Below are positions 30,916-43,190 of a stretch of 64,000 nucleotides of DNA, piece by piece (position 1 is the stretch's first letter; each line of letters starts with the position of its first letter). The DNA is from Pithys albifrons albifrons (lineage: Eukaryota > Chordata > Aves > Passeriformes > Thamnophilidae): the NCBI RefSeq assembly GCF_047495875.1, contig NC_092468.1:2387187-2451186 (forward strand), given 5' to 3'. Below the pieces are notes generated by a model. That model was not told the origin of the DNA. It saw only the letters and a program-made list of their open reading frames with translations, and did not search any database. A program made the translations under genes and the position numbers.

Positions 30916-32089
30916 TCACCAAACCAAACTTAAAACCCCATAAACTCTTTCAGTAATCAACCTTTTCATTAAAAACTGGCCCTGATGTCCACCCCAGGAG
31001 GCTGGTCCCTTCCCTCCTGTGACAAAGGTTGATGGGCATCCAGGAGCCAGCCCAGCCAGTTCCATGCCACGTCCCCTCTTGCTCAGCAGCAGCATTTTGG
31101 GAGGGTGACCAACCTTTTCAGGCCTGTTTGGTGTTGGGTGCAGGGGATTCATTTCTGGTCCTCCCCAGCAGTGTCTCACATCATCACTGCCCCACTGTTT
31201 CTCCTTCTCAGAAGACACACAGGCTCTGCAATCATTTCCCTCTCAACACGCTATTAGGAAAATCCTGATCAATTTGAATCTCTTCTTATTATTTCCAGCC
31301 CTGTGTTTATATTTCCTCCCAACAGCCTGGGTGTGATTTCCCTCCCCTGTGTGCCCAGCCAGGTCACAGCCACTAATAGCTGGTTATTAGCTCTGGGCAG
31401 AGCAAGCATTTCCAACCAGGCAGGAGAAGATATTACAGGCAGAAATAGAACATTTTTTTCCAGCTTCTTGTCCTTGGTGGGTTTGGAGCAGGTATCATTT
31501 CCTTTTTTGTTTTGCTGGTTGAATTTCTAAGAAACTCAAGGCTTAGAAACCACTGGAAATTCTTTATCCTTGTCATCTTAATTCACATTTTCTCTCAAAT
31601 GACTGTTCCTCGCTGCCATCATTTGTCTTGGAAGGCTTGAAAACCAGGGCTTTTTCTTTTTCTCATTTTTTTTTCTGTTAAATTGTTGAGTGGTTGAATG
31701 GAGGCACTTCAGACCTGTATATTTCTTACACAAGTTATTCATTGTTCAGCAATTTAAAAGGTAAAATAACACTGCATGGTCATCATGGGATGTAGTACAT
31801 TAAGCCTTGGAGCTTAATATCCTATATAATGAATGTTTCTTTCTGCATAATGAGATTGGGAAATGTAGCAGGCAGCTTTATTTTAAACCTTCCAAAATTT
31901 AAAAAAAAAAACAAACAACAAAAAACCCCACAGTAAAGTGTTTAGGGAAATGCTTTGTTTAAATGCCTGTCAATTAACCAGACTGGTCAGCTGAAAGTAA
32001 AGCTTTCCAAGGGATCTCCTCAAAGGAGGAACTTTCCATCTTGCCACAACTCTCCATTGCAGCTCTCAGGACACCCCTGAGTCCCCACA
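30916..32089. other. Unique DNA, AT-rich on the right
   Basis: No repeat family recognised. 31230-31990 is AT-rich and repeat-poor (CTAATAGCTGGTTATTAGCT, TTAATATCCTATATAATGAA, TGCATAATGAGATTGG) and could include conserved elements. No exon is recognised. Confidence 0.3.
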
Positions 32090-32094
32090 TCTCC

Positions 32095-33322
32095 CACAGC
32101 AGCCCATGTCCTGTCTGACCAACCTGATCTCTTTTTACGATCAGGTGACCCACCTGGTGGATGAGGGGAAGGCTGTGGGTGTGTCTGCCTGGACTTCAGC
32201 AAGGCCTTTGACACTGTGTCCCATAATATACTCCTGGAAAAGCTGGTAGCCCATGGCCTGGACAGGTGTACCCTCTGCTGGGTTAGGAGCTGGCTGGAGG
32301 GTCCAGAGACTGAATGGGGCTGTGTCCAGCTGGTCACCAGTGGTGTTCCCCAGGGGTCTGTGTTGGGTCCAGTCCTGTTTAACATCTTTATTGATGATTT
32401 AGATGAGGGGATTGAGTCCATCAGCAGCAAATTTGCTGATGACACCAAGTTGGGAGGGAGTGTCGACCTGCTGGAAGGCAGGAGGGCTCTGCAGAGGGAT
32501 CTGGAGAGACTGGAGAGATGGGCTGATTGCAATGGGATGGAGTTCAACAAGGCCAAGTGCAGGTCCTGCCCTTTGGCCACCCCAACCCCTGCAGCGCTCC
32601 AGGCTGGGCACAGAGTGGCTGGAGAGCAGCCAGGCAGAGGGACCTGGGGGGACTGAGGGACAGGAAGCTCAACAGGAGCCACCAGCGTGCCCAGGTGGCC
32701 AAGAAGGCCAAGGGGATCCTGGCCTGGATCCAAACTAGCGTGGCCAGCAGGCCCAGGGCAGTGACCCTTCCCCTGGACTCTGCCTTGGGGAGGCCACACC
32801 TTGAGTGTTGTGTTCAGTTCTGGGCCCCTCAGTTGAGGCAAGAGATTGAGGGGCTGGAGCGGGGCCAGAGAAGAGCAACGAGGCTGGAGAAGGGACTGGA
32901 GCACAAGTGCTGTGGGGAGAGGCTGAGGGAGCTGGGGGTGTTCAGCCTGGAGAAGAGGAGGCTCAGAGGTGACCTCAGCACTGTCTGGAACTGCCTGAAG
33001 GGAAGTTCTGGCCAGGTGGGGGTTGGTCTCTTCTCCCAGGCACTCAGCAATAGGACAAGGGGGCACGATGGGCTCAAGCTCTGCCAGGGGAAATTGAAGT
33101 TGGAGACCAGAAAAAAATTCTTTGCAGAGAGAGTGCTCAGGGATTGGAATGGGCTGCCCAGAGAGGGGGTGGATTCCCCATCCCTGGAGGTTTTTAAACT
33201 GAGCTTGGCCGTGGCACTGAGTGCCATGATCTGGTAAAGGGACTGGAGTTGGACCAAGGGTTGGACTCGATGATCTTGGAGCTCTTTTCCAACCCAATCA
33301 ATTGATTCTGTGATTCTATATG
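32095..33322 (+). mobile_element. 5'-truncated CR1 LINE, longest copy
   Basis: About 1.2 kb of young CR1, from inside the reverse-transcriptase domain to the 3' end ATTGATTCTGTGATTCTAT. Downstream of the RT, the C-terminal segment reads [60 protein letters not shown] and [17 protein letters not shown]. Frames shift between segments, so it is dead. The antisense strand gives a misleading 425-codon frame. Confidence 0.96.
32106..32656 (+). pseudogene. CR1 reverse-transcriptase domain, frameshifted
   Basis: The first 25 codons read [21 protein letters not shown] one-base deletion near 32176-32186 (GCTGTGGGTGTGTCTGCC) then changes the frame. After it come motif A, LDFSKAFD (32189-32212), motif [14 protein letters not shown] (32342-32380), and motif C, FADDTKLG (32432-32455). 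The ORF ends early at 32656 because of a further frame break. CR1 reverse transcriptase copies LINE RNA at nicked target DNA; this relic cannot. Confidence 0.93.
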
Positions 33323-33875
33323 CCTCTAAGCCAACCTGCCAAGGAAAGAAAGGAAAGGAAGAAGGAAAAGACCCTCCACAGATGAGAAGCCAGGCTGGGC
33401 TTTGATTTGGGGTGTCACTGACCCACTACCCACACACCCATCATGAAAATGCTGCCCAAATTTGGATGCTGTCTAAGCACAAGGGTAATAAACCCTCTAT
33501 AACTCCAGAGCAGCAGGAAGGGAGGGCTGTGCCATCCAGTGCCTGCTGGGTTTGGGTAATAACACACTTATTCACTGCCCAGTTGGGCATTTTGGGTCCT
33601 GCCCTGTGCAGTTGGCCAAGGCTGCCTCCACTTTTTGCACAGTGCTCAAGGATTCCATCATTTCTCTGGGCTGAGAGCACCCTATTCCAGGCAGGATGGT
33701 TGGGTTGAATCCTGAGAGTTGGCTCAGGAGCATGGTGGGCTGCAAGGAGCAATCAGCCAGGCTGCTACTGGCACAGGGTTTGCTCCTCCATCCTCCCCTT
33801 GAGCAGCTGGATGCACCAGCAGCAGAGAAATCGAGGCCAAAATGCAGAATATTTGGTTTCCTCTGTCTTTGTCAT
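33323..33875. other. Unique spacer before the satellite
   Basis: A short purine patch, AAGGAAAGAAAGGAAAGGAA, occurs near 33340. The rest is unique and has no recognisable gene. Confidence 0.3.
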
Positions 33876-36800
33876 GGAAAGATCCACCAGGATTTCCCTC
33901 TCCTCCAGCTTATGCTCAGCTTTGTCCTCATCTAAGACCACCATGGTGACCAGGTCCTACACGGAAGGTTCCTCTGGCTGCAAGACCCTTGGGATCAGGG
34001 ATGAGCTGCATCCTTGGGGGTCTGGGTGCACCAAATCCCACCAGGATGCTGAGCCTGCCCTCGTGTGGGCACAGAGAGGGGTTGGAGGGCATCCCAAAGC
34101 CCTCAAAAGGGTGACCACCCACTGGCTGGGGTGGGGTGGTGTGTCCAACCTGCCCGTGGGGCAGAGGAAAAAAGATCCACCAGGATTTCTCTCTCCTCCA
34201 GCTCATGCTCAGCTTTGTCCTCATCTAAGCCCAGCATCATCACCAGGTCCTACAGGGAAGGTTCCTCTGGGTGCAAAACTCTTGGGATCAGGAGGTCTGA
34301 GTGCACCAAATCCCACCAGGATGCTGAGCCTGCCCTCGTGTGGGCACAGAGAGGGGCTGGAGGGCATCCCAAAGCCCTCAAAAGGGTGACCACCCACTGG
34401 CTGGGGTGGGGTGGTGTGTCCAACCTGCCCGTGGGACAGAGGAAAAAAGATCCACCAGGATTTTCCTCTCCTCCAGCCCATGCTCAGCTTTGTCCTGATC
34501 TAAACCCAGCATCATCACCAGGTCCTACAGAGAAGGTTCCCCTGGGTGCAAAACCTTGGGATCAGGGATGAGCTGCATTCTCAGGGGTCCGGGTGCACCA
34601 AATCCCAACAGGATGCTGAGCCTGCCCTCGTGTGGGCACAGAGAGGGGTTGGAGGGCACCCCAAAGCGCTCGGGAGGGTGAGCACCCACTGGCTGGGGTG
34701 GGGTGGGGTGTCCAACCCGCCCATGGGGCAGAGGAATAGAGATCCACGAGGATTTCCCTCTTCTCCAGCTCATGCTCAGCTTTGTCCTGATCTGAGCCCA
34801 CCATGGTGACCAGGTCCTACAGGGAAGGTTCTCTTGGGTGCAAGACCCTTGGGCACAGGGTTGTGAGTGCACCAAATCCCACCAGGATGCTGAGCCTGCC
34901 CTCGTGTGGGCACAGAGAGCGGATGGAGGGCACCCCAAAGCCCTCGGGAGGGTGAGCACGCACTGGCTGGGGTGGGGTGGTGTGTCCAACCTGCCCGTGG
35001 GACAGAGGAAAAAAGACCCACCAGGATTTCCCTCTCCTCCAGCCCATACTCAGCTTTGTCCTGATCTGAGCCCACCATGGTGACCAGGTCCTACAGGGAA
35101 GGTTCCTCTGAGTGCAAAACCTTTGGCACAGGGATGAGCTGCATTCTCAGGGGTCTGGGTGCACCAAATGCCACCAGGATGCTGAGCCTGCCCTCGTGTG
35201 GGCACAGAGAGGGGTTGGAGGGCACCACACAGCCCTCAGGAGGGTGAGCACCCCCTGGCTGAGGTGGGGTGGTGTGTCCAATCCGCCCATGGGGCAGAGG
35301 AATAGAGATCCACCAGGATTTCCCTCTCCTCCAGCTCATGCTCAGCTTTGTCGTCATCTAAGCCCACCATGGTGACCAGGTCCTACACGGAAGGTTCCTC
35401 TGGCTGCAAGACCCTTGGGATCAGGGATGAGCTGCATCCTTGGGGGTCTGAGTGCACCAAATCCCACCAGGATGCTGAGCCTGCCCTCCTGTGCGCACAG
35501 AGAGGGGCTGGAGGGCATCCCAAAGCCCTCAAAAGGGTGACCACCCACTGGCTGGGGTGGGGTGGTGTGTTCAACCTGCCCGTGGGACAGAGGAAAAAAG
35601 ATCCACCAGGATTTCTCTCTCCTCCAGCTCATGCTCAGCTTTGTCCTGATCTGAGCCCACCATGGTGACCAGGTCCTACAGGGAAGGTTCCCCTGGGTCC
35701 AAGACCCTTGGGCACAGGGTTCTGAGTGCACCAAATCCCACCAGGATGCTGAGCTTGCCCTCATGTGGGCACAGAGAGGGGTTGGAGGGCACCCCAAAGC
35801 CCTCAGGAGGGTGAGCACCCACTGGCTGGGGTGAGGTGGGGTGTCCAACCTGCCCGTGGGACAGAGGAAAAAAGATCCACCGGGATTTCTCTCTCCTCCA
35901 GCCCATGCTCAGCTTTGTCCTGATCTGAGCCCACCATGGTGACCAGCTCCTACAGGGAAGGTTCCCCTGGGTCCAAGACCCTTGGGCACAGGAATGAGCT
36001 GCTTTCTCAGGGGTCTGGGTGCACCAAAGCCCACCAGGATGCTGAGCCTGCCCGCGTGTGGGCACCCCAAAACCCTCAGGAGGGTGAGCATCCACTGGCT
36101 GGGGTGGGGTGGGGTGTCCAACCTGCCCGTGGGACAGAGGAAAAAAGATCCACCGGGATTTCTCTCTCCTCCAGCCCATGCTCAGCTTTGTCCTGATCTG
36201 AGCCCACCATGGTGACCAGCTCCTACAGGGAAGGTTCCCCTGGGTCCAAGACCCTTGGGCATAGGGATGAGCTGCATCCTCGGGTGTCTGGGTGCACCAA
36301 ATCCCACCAGGATGCTGACTCTGCCCTCATGTGGGCACAGAGAGCGGATGGAGGGCACCACACAGCCCTCAGGAGGGTGAGCACCCACTGGCTGGGGTGG
36401 GGTGGGGTGTCCGACCTGCCCGTGGGACAGAGGAAAAAAGATCCACCAGGATTTCCCTCTCCTCCAGCCCATGCTCAGCTTTGTCCTGATCTGAGCCCAC
36501 CATGGTGACCAGGTCCTATAGGGAAGGTTCCCCTGGGTGCAAGACCCTTGGGCACAGGAATGAGCTGCTTTCTCAGGGGTCTGGGTGCACCAAAGCCCAC
36601 CAGGATGCTGAGCCTGCCCGCGTGTGGGCACCCCAAAACCCTCAGGAGGGTGAGCACCCACTGGCTGGGGTGGGGTGGGGTGTCCAACCTGCCTGTGGGA
36701 CAGAGGAAAAAAGATCCACCGGGATTTCTCTCTTCTCCAGCCCATGCTCAGCTTTGTCCTGATCTGAGCCCAGCATCATCACCAGCTCCTATAGGGAAGG

Positions 36801-37600
36801 TTCCCCTGGGTGCAAACCCCTGGGGATCAGGGATGAGCCGCATCCTCGGGGGTCTGGGTGCACCAATTACCACCAGGATGCTGAACCTGCCCTCGTGTGG
36901 GCACAGAGAGGGGATGGAGGGCACCCCAAAGCCCTCGGGGAGGGGAGGGGTGTGGGGGTGAGTACCCCCTGGTTGAGGCAGTGTGGTGTGTCCAACCTTC
37001 TGATGGGGCAGAGGAAAAAAGATCCACCGGGATTTCTCTCTCCTTCAGCCCATGCTCAGCTTTGTCCTGATCTGAGCCCACCATGGTGACCAGGTCCTAC
37101 AGGGAGGGTCCCCCGGGGTGCAGGACCCTTGGGATCAGGAGGTCTGGGTGCACCAAATCCCACCAGGATACTGAGCCTGCCCTCGTGTGGGCACAGAGAG
37201 GGGATGGAGGGCACCCCAAAGCCCTTGGCAGGGTGAGCACCCACTGACTGGAATGTCCAACCTGCCCGTGGGACAGAGGAAAAAAGATCCACCAGGATTT
37301 CCCTCTCCTCCAGCCCATGCTCAGCTTTGTCCTCATCTGAGCCCACCATGGTGACCAGGTCCTACAGGGAAGGTTCCCCTGGGTGCAAGACCCTTGGGCA
37401 CAGGAATGAGCTGCTTTCTCAGGGGTCTGGGTGCACCAAACCCCACCAGGATGCTGAGCTTGCCCTCGTGTGGGCACAGAGAGGGGATGGAGGGCACCCC
37501 AAAGCCCTTGGCGGGGGGGAGAGGGAAGTACCCCCTGGCTGGGGTGGGGTGGGGTGTCCAACCTTCCCGTGGGACAGAGGAAAAGCCACCACCTCCCGTG
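33876..37600. repeat. 274/293-bp satellite array (13 units)
   Basis: CTCAGCTTTGTCCT begins at 33915, 34208, 34483, 34775, 35049, 35341, 35634, 35908, 36181, 36474, 36747, 37055 and 37320. Units are mainly 293 or about 274 bp, plus one of 308 and one of 265. Short units come from two different ~20-bp deletions: one removes GATGAGCTGCATCC plus neighbours, the other the CAGAGAGGGGTTGGAGGG segment. Units at 35908-36473 and 36474-37054 form a ~566-bp dimeric pattern in part. Frames of up to 213 codons on both strands are by-products; unit lengths are not multiples of three. Confidence 0.96.
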
Positions 37601-38284
37601 GTGAAGGGGAGGGCGAGTTGGGAGGTGAGAGCCCACCCTGGCACGTGGCCAGGAAGGGCCTTGTGGTGTGATGTGCTCTTGGGTTTTATTTAAATCAGTG
37701 AGACGAGAGGACAGTTCAGAGCACTGGATTAATTCCACTTTCTCCCTCTCGCTCTCTCTTTTTTTATTAGGAAAATAAAAGAGACTTTGAAATATTAAGA
37801 GAGAGTGGGATTAGAGCCCTCTCCTGCTACCCCAGTCTTTCCTCCCCTATTAATTTCCACTTGATTAGAATTCTTTTTGAAGTATTTAAATATGGACAAT
37901 AGGAAAAAGGGAGGGTGAAGTTATTGAATATCAGTTAAACTGTATTAATATAAGCTCAGTTCCAGCTTTTATATAGATACTTCATATATATGTATAGTTT
38001 CCACTAGGAATAAAGTAGATCTATCCCTCCTCCCCTACCTAAAGTAATTATGATTTAAAAAAAACTATAATGAAACTCTTAAACTTTAATAGCCCATTTA
38101 TAAATCCCCAGCTTAAAATTTAAATGCTTAAAAAAAAAGTTTCAGAACTGTAGAAATTTGATTTCTCCCCCTTTCTTTTTTTTTTTATTCCCCCCTTTTT
38201 TTTTTTTTTACATAAGAGACACTTTTATACCGTAAAACTTTTGAAGATTTACAGCCAATCAGGAGCAGGCACTGCTGGGCTGGG
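37601..38284. other. AT-rich conserved-looking spacer
   Basis: It separates the two largest arrays. 37740-38130 is AT-rich and repeat-free (CTATTAATTTCCACTTGATT, GTATTTAAATATGGACAATA, AAAGTAATTATGATTTAAAA), ending in T-runs near 38175-38210. It may be a conserved element caught between arrays. Confidence 0.33.
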
Positions 38285-41200
38285 TGGAAATTGGGGTGCT
38301 AAGGGGTGAGGGAGGAGGGTGCAGAGTTCTGAGGGGTGACTGAGGAGGGTGTAGAGTTTTGAGGGGTGAGGGAGGAGGGTGCAGAGTTTTGAGGGATGAG
38401 GGAGGAAGATGAAGAGTTTTGAGGGATGAGGGGGGAGGGTGTAGATCTTTGAGGGGTGAGGAAGAAGAATGTAGAGCTATTGAGGGGTGACTGAGGAGGG
38501 TGTAGAGTTTTGAGGGGTGAGTGAGGAGGGTGTAGATCTTTGAGGGGTGAGGAAGGAGCATGTAGAGCTATTGAGGGGTGAGGAAGGAGGTTGTAGACCT
38601 TGTGAGGGGTGAGTGAGGAGGGTGTAGAATTTTTGAGGGGTGATAAGGAGGGTGTAGAATTTTTGAGGGGTGACAAGGAGGGTGTAGAGTTTTTGAGGGG
38701 TGAGGAAAGAGGGTGTAGAGCTCATGAGGGAGGAGGGTGTAGAGTTTTGAGGGGTGAGGAAGGAGCTGTAGAGCTCTTAAGGGATGAGGAAGGAGGGTGT
38801 AGAGTTTTGAGGGGTGAGTGAGGAGGGTGTAGAGTTTTGAGGGATGAGGGAGGAGGGTTTAGAGCTTTGAGGGGTGAGGAAGGAGCGTGTAGAGTTTTGA
38901 GGGGTGAGTGAGGATGGTGTAGAGCTCTTAAGGGATGAGGAAGGAGGGTGTAGAGCTTTTGGGGGGTGAGGAAGGAGGGTGTAGAGTTTTGAGGGGTGAG
39001 TGAGGAGGGTGTAGAGTCTTGAGTGGTGAGGAAGGAGGGTGTAGAGCTTGTGAGGGAAGAGGGAGGAGGGTGTAGAGTTTTTAGGGGTGAGGAAAGAGAG
39101 TGTAGAGTTCTGAGGGGTGAGGAAGGAGAGTGTAGACCTTTTGAGGCGTGAGGAAGAAGGGTGTAGAGCTCTTGAGGGGTGAGTGAAGAGGGTGTGGAGT
39201 TTTGAGTGGTGAGGAAGGAAGATGAAGAGTTTTGACGGATGAGGGAGGAGGGTGTAGGGCTTTTGAGGGGTGACTGAGGAAGGTGTAGAGTGTTGAGGGC
39301 TGAGGAAGGAAGATGAAGAGTTCTGAGGGGTGAGGGAGGAGGGTGTAGATCTTTGAGGGGTGAGGAAGGAGAATGTAGAGTTTTGAGGGGTGAGTGAGGA
39401 GGGTGTAGAGTCTTGAGTGGTGAGGAAGGAGCATGTAGAGCTTGTGAGGGAGGAGGGAGGAGGGTGTAGAGTTCTGAGGGGTGAGGAAGGAGAGTGTAGA
39501 CCTTTTGAGGCGTGAGGAAGGAGGGTGTAGAGCTCTTGAGGGGTGACTGACGAGGGTTTAGATCTTTGAGGGGTGAGGAAGGAGAATGTAGAGCTATTGA
39601 GGGGTGAGGAAGGAGCATGTAGAGTTTTGAGGGGTGACGGAGGACGGTGTAGAGCTCGTGAGGGAGGAGGGTGTAGAGTTTTTAGGGGTAAGGAAGGAGG
39701 GTGTAGAGCTCTTGAGGGGTGAGTGAGGAGGGTGTAGAGTTTTGAGGGGTGAGTGAGGATGGTGTAGAATTTTTGAGGGGTGACAAGGAGGGTGTAGAGC
39801 TTTGAGGGGTGAGGTAGGAGGGTGTAGATTTTTGAGGGGTGAGGAAGGAGCTGTAGAGCTCGTGAGGTAGGAGGGTGTAGAGCTTTGAGGGGTGAGGAAG
39901 GAGCTGTAGAGCTCGTGAGGTAGGAGGGTGAAGAGCTTTGAGGGGTGAGGAAGGAGCTGTAGAGCTCGTGAGGTAGGAGGGTGAAGAGTTTTTAGGGGTG
40001 AGGAAGGAGAGTGTAGAGTTTTGAGGGGTGAGGAAGGAGGTTGTAGACCTTTTGAGGAGTGAGGAAGGAGGGTGTAGAGCTCTTGAGGGGTGAGTGAGAA
40101 GGGTTTAGATCTTTGAGGGGTGAGGAAGGAGAATGTAGAGCTATTGAGGGGTGAGTGAAGAGGGTGTAGAGTTTTGAGTGGTGAGGAAGGAGCGTGTAGA
40201 GCTCGTGAGGGAGGAGGGAGGAGGGTGTAGAGTTTTGAGGGGTGAGGAGGGAGGGTGTAGATCTTTGAGGGATGAGAAAGGAGAATGTAGAGCTCTTGAG
40301 GGGTGAGTGAGGAAGGTGTAGAGTTTTCAGGAATGAGGAAGGAGCGTGTAGAGCTCGTGAGGGAGGAGGGAGGAGGGTGTAGAGTTTTGAGGGGTGAGGA
40401 AGGAGAGTGTGGAGCTCTTGAGGGGTGAGTGAGGATGGTGTAGAATTTTTCAGGGGTGACAAGGAGGGTGTAGAGCTTTGAGGGGTGAGGAAGGAGAATG
40501 TAGAGCTATTGAGGGGTGAGGGAGGAGGGTGTAGAGTTTTGAGTGGTGAGGAAGGAGGGTGTAGAGTTTTGAGTGGTGAGGAAGGAGAGTGTGGAGCTCA
40601 TGAGGGAGGAGGAAGGAGCGTGTAGAGTTTTGAAGGATGAGGAAAGAGGGTGTAGAATTTTGTGGGGTGAGTGAGGAGAGTGTAGAGCTCTTAAGGGATG
40701 AGGGAGGAAGGTGTAGGGCTTTTGAGGGGTGAGTGAGGAGGGTGAAGAGTTTTGAGGGGTGAGGAAGGAGCATGTAGAGCTCTTAAGGGATGAGGAAGGG
40801 GGGTGTGGAGCTTTTGAGGGGTGAGGAAGGAGAATGTAGAGTTTTGAGGGATGAGTGAGGAGGGTGTAGAGTCTTGAGGGATGACTGAGGAGGGAGTAGA
40901 GTTTTGAGGGGTGAATGAGGAGGGTGTAGAACTTTTTAGGGGTGAGGAAGAAGGGTGTAGAGTTTTGAGTGGTGAGGAAGGAGCATGTAGAGTTTTGAGG
41001 GGTGAGGAAAGAGGGTGTAGAATTTTGTGGGGTGAGGAAGGAGGGTGTAGAGCTCTTAAGGGATGAGGGAGGAGGGTGTAGGGCTTTTGAGGGGTGAGGA
41101 AGGAGGGTTTAGAGCTTTGAGAGGAGAGTGAGGAGGGTGTAGAATTTTGAGGGATAAGGAATGAGGGTGTAGACCTTTTGAGGGGTGAGGAAGGAGAATG

Positions 41201-41760
41201 TAGAGTTTTGAGGGATGAGTGAGGAGGGTGTAGAGTTTTGAGGGGTGAGTGAGGAGGGTGTAGAGTCTTGAGGGGTGAGGAAGGAGAATGTAGAGTTTTG
41301 AGGGGTGAGTGAGGAGGGTGTAGAGTCTTGAGGGGTGAGGAAGGAGAATGTAGAGTTTTGAGGGGTGAGTGAGGAGGGTGTAGAGTTTTGAGGGGTGAGG
41401 AAGGAGAGTGTAGAGTTTTGAGGGGTGAGTGAGGAGGGTGTAGAGCTTGTGAGGGGTGAGTGAGGAGGGTGTAGAGTTTTGAGGGGTGAGGAAGGAGAAT
41501 GTAGAGTTTTGAGGGGTGAGTGAGGAGGGTGTAGAGTCTTGAGGGGTGAGGAAGGAGAATGTAGAGTTTTGAGGGATGAGTGAGGAGGGTGTAGAGTCTT
41601 GAGGGATGAGGAAGGAGAATGTAGAGTTTTGAGGGGTGAGTGAGGAGGGTGTAGAGTTTTGAGGAGTGAGGAAGGAGCTGTAGAGCTCTTAAGGGATGAG
41701 GGAGGAGGGTGTAGAGTTTTGAGGGGTGAGTGAAGAGGGTGTTGGGCTTTTGAGGGGCTT
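38285..41760. repeat. 30-bp minisatellite, about 3.5 kb
   Basis: The unit is about GTGAGGAAGGAGGGTGTAGA plus GTTTTGAGGG (30 bp), repeated roughly 115 times with many substitutions and small indels. From about 41180 to 41660 it becomes very regular, with a 60-bp dimer (GAGAATGTAGAG alternating with GAGGGTGTAGAG). The + strand is purine-rich with many GGG/GGGG runs. Because 30 is divisible by three, minus-strand frames of up to 298 codons of Ser/Thr/Pro/Leu repeats arise; they are not genes. Confidence 0.97.
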
Positions 41761-42514
41761 GGTGGTGGCCCTGGTAGGGTCTTCACCTAGGGCTGGAGAA
41801 CAGCTGGCAAACAACTCCTCTCTTTGATGGCCAGCACCCAAATTCTCCATTATCCTGGGTGTGATCCAGAGGCACTGAGGTTTATTTTTCAGTGCAGGGT
41901 AAATCCGGGGGTGCTGATGGATGTGGTGGGATCCCTGTGATAGACAGGGCCAGATGTCCATGTCATGGTCACTTTGTACCTCCTGACTCATCACCTGCCA
42001 TGAGCCAGGCTGTGCTTTGGGGGTTTCACTTATAAATCAGAGCTTTTCTAAACCAGATTTAGATATCTCCAGCCAGATTCATAAATCCTCTCAGCTAACC
42101 TAAGAAGTGCAGTTTGATTTACAAACCATGACTTTTTCACTCCCTGACTGACTTCTGAAACAGTCGATTGGCTTAGGAGTCAGGCAGTAGATTTACAAAT
42201 CCTAAAACAGATTTACAAATCCTCAAACATCATCACAAGTCGTGCCAATAAGTTCTAAGCAAAAAAAAAAAAAAAAAAGGAGGAGGGGGAAAAAAGTTGT
42301 TTGTTTACAAATGTTTTCTTTGCATGATTTATAGATGATCCTGTCACTGTTATGATCAGCTGAACAGATTCAGCTTTTCCACTGTAATTCAAAACCCTGA
42401 TGTGTAAACCTCAGTTGGCTCTGACTGAGCCTAACCTTGAGCTGTAGGATCCACCAGGGATCCACGGGGTTCCACCATGATCACCAACTTCTGAGACCAA
42501 GAGAACATTGAATT
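41761..42514. other. Unique DNA, conserved-looking part
   Basis: 42020-42450 is AT-rich with repeated AGATTTACAAATCCT motifs (42187-42228) and TGCATGATTTATAGATGATC; a poly-A run lies at 42261-42278. No repeat family recognised. Confidence 0.3.
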
Positions 42515-43190
42515 ATGGAATCACAGACTGGTTTGTGTTGGAAGGGACCTTAAAGACTATCCACTTCCACCCTCTGCCATGGGCAGGGACACCTTCCACT
42601 AGCCCAGGGTGCTCCAAGCCCTGTCCAGCCTGGCCTTGGACACTCCCAGGGATGGGGCAGCCACAGCTTCTCTGGGCACCTGTGCCAGGGCCTGCCCACC
42701 CTCACAGGGAACAATTTCTTCCTAATATCCAATCTAAGTCCACTCTCCTTCAACTTAAAGCCACTCCCCCTTGTCCTGTCACTCCAAGCCCTTCTCCAAA
42801 GCCCCTCCCCAGCTCTCATGGAGCCCCTTTTGTCACTGGAAGGGGCTTTAAGGTCTCCCTGGAACTTTGTCCAGGCTGAACAATCCCAGCTCTCCCAGCC
42901 TTTCCTCCCAGCAGAGCTGCTCCAGCCCCTCTGACCATCCTGGTGCCCCCTCTGGGCTCTCCAGCAGCTCCATGTCCTTCCTGTGCTGGCCCCAGGGCTG
43001 GGGGCAGCTCTGCAGATGGGGTCTCACCTGAGGGACAGAGGGGCAGAATCCCCCTGTCCTGCCCTGCTGCCCATGCTGTGGGACCAGCCCAGGGCACAGG
43101 TGGCTTCCTGAGCTGCAGGACTGCACTGCCCACACATGTGGACCTTCTCATCCAGCAGTTCAGATGACCAAAGGTTGACCACTGGTGCCA
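42515..43190 (-). mobile_element. CR1 LINE 3' fragment
   Basis: Antisense CR1 of about 675 bp: GTTGGAAGGGACCTTAAAGA, CCATGGGCAGGGACACCTTC, AGGGATGGGGCAGCCACAGC, CAATTTCTTCCTAATATCCA, CAGCTCCATGTCCTTCCTGT, ending near CTCATCCAGCAGTTC. The related sense copy at 63.5 kb shares the GGACATGGAGCTGCTGGAGA region. Confidence 0.92.

Noticed and set aside
38722..39618. 298-codon Ser/Thr/Pro/Leu frame resembling a mucin-like protein
   Set aside because: The 30-bp array has a period divisible by three, so such frames are automatic. No start context, signal peptide or splice pattern supports it.
38285..41760. Interstitial telomere repeat
   Set aside because: The GAGGGGTGAG units are G-rich but contain no TTAGGG array.
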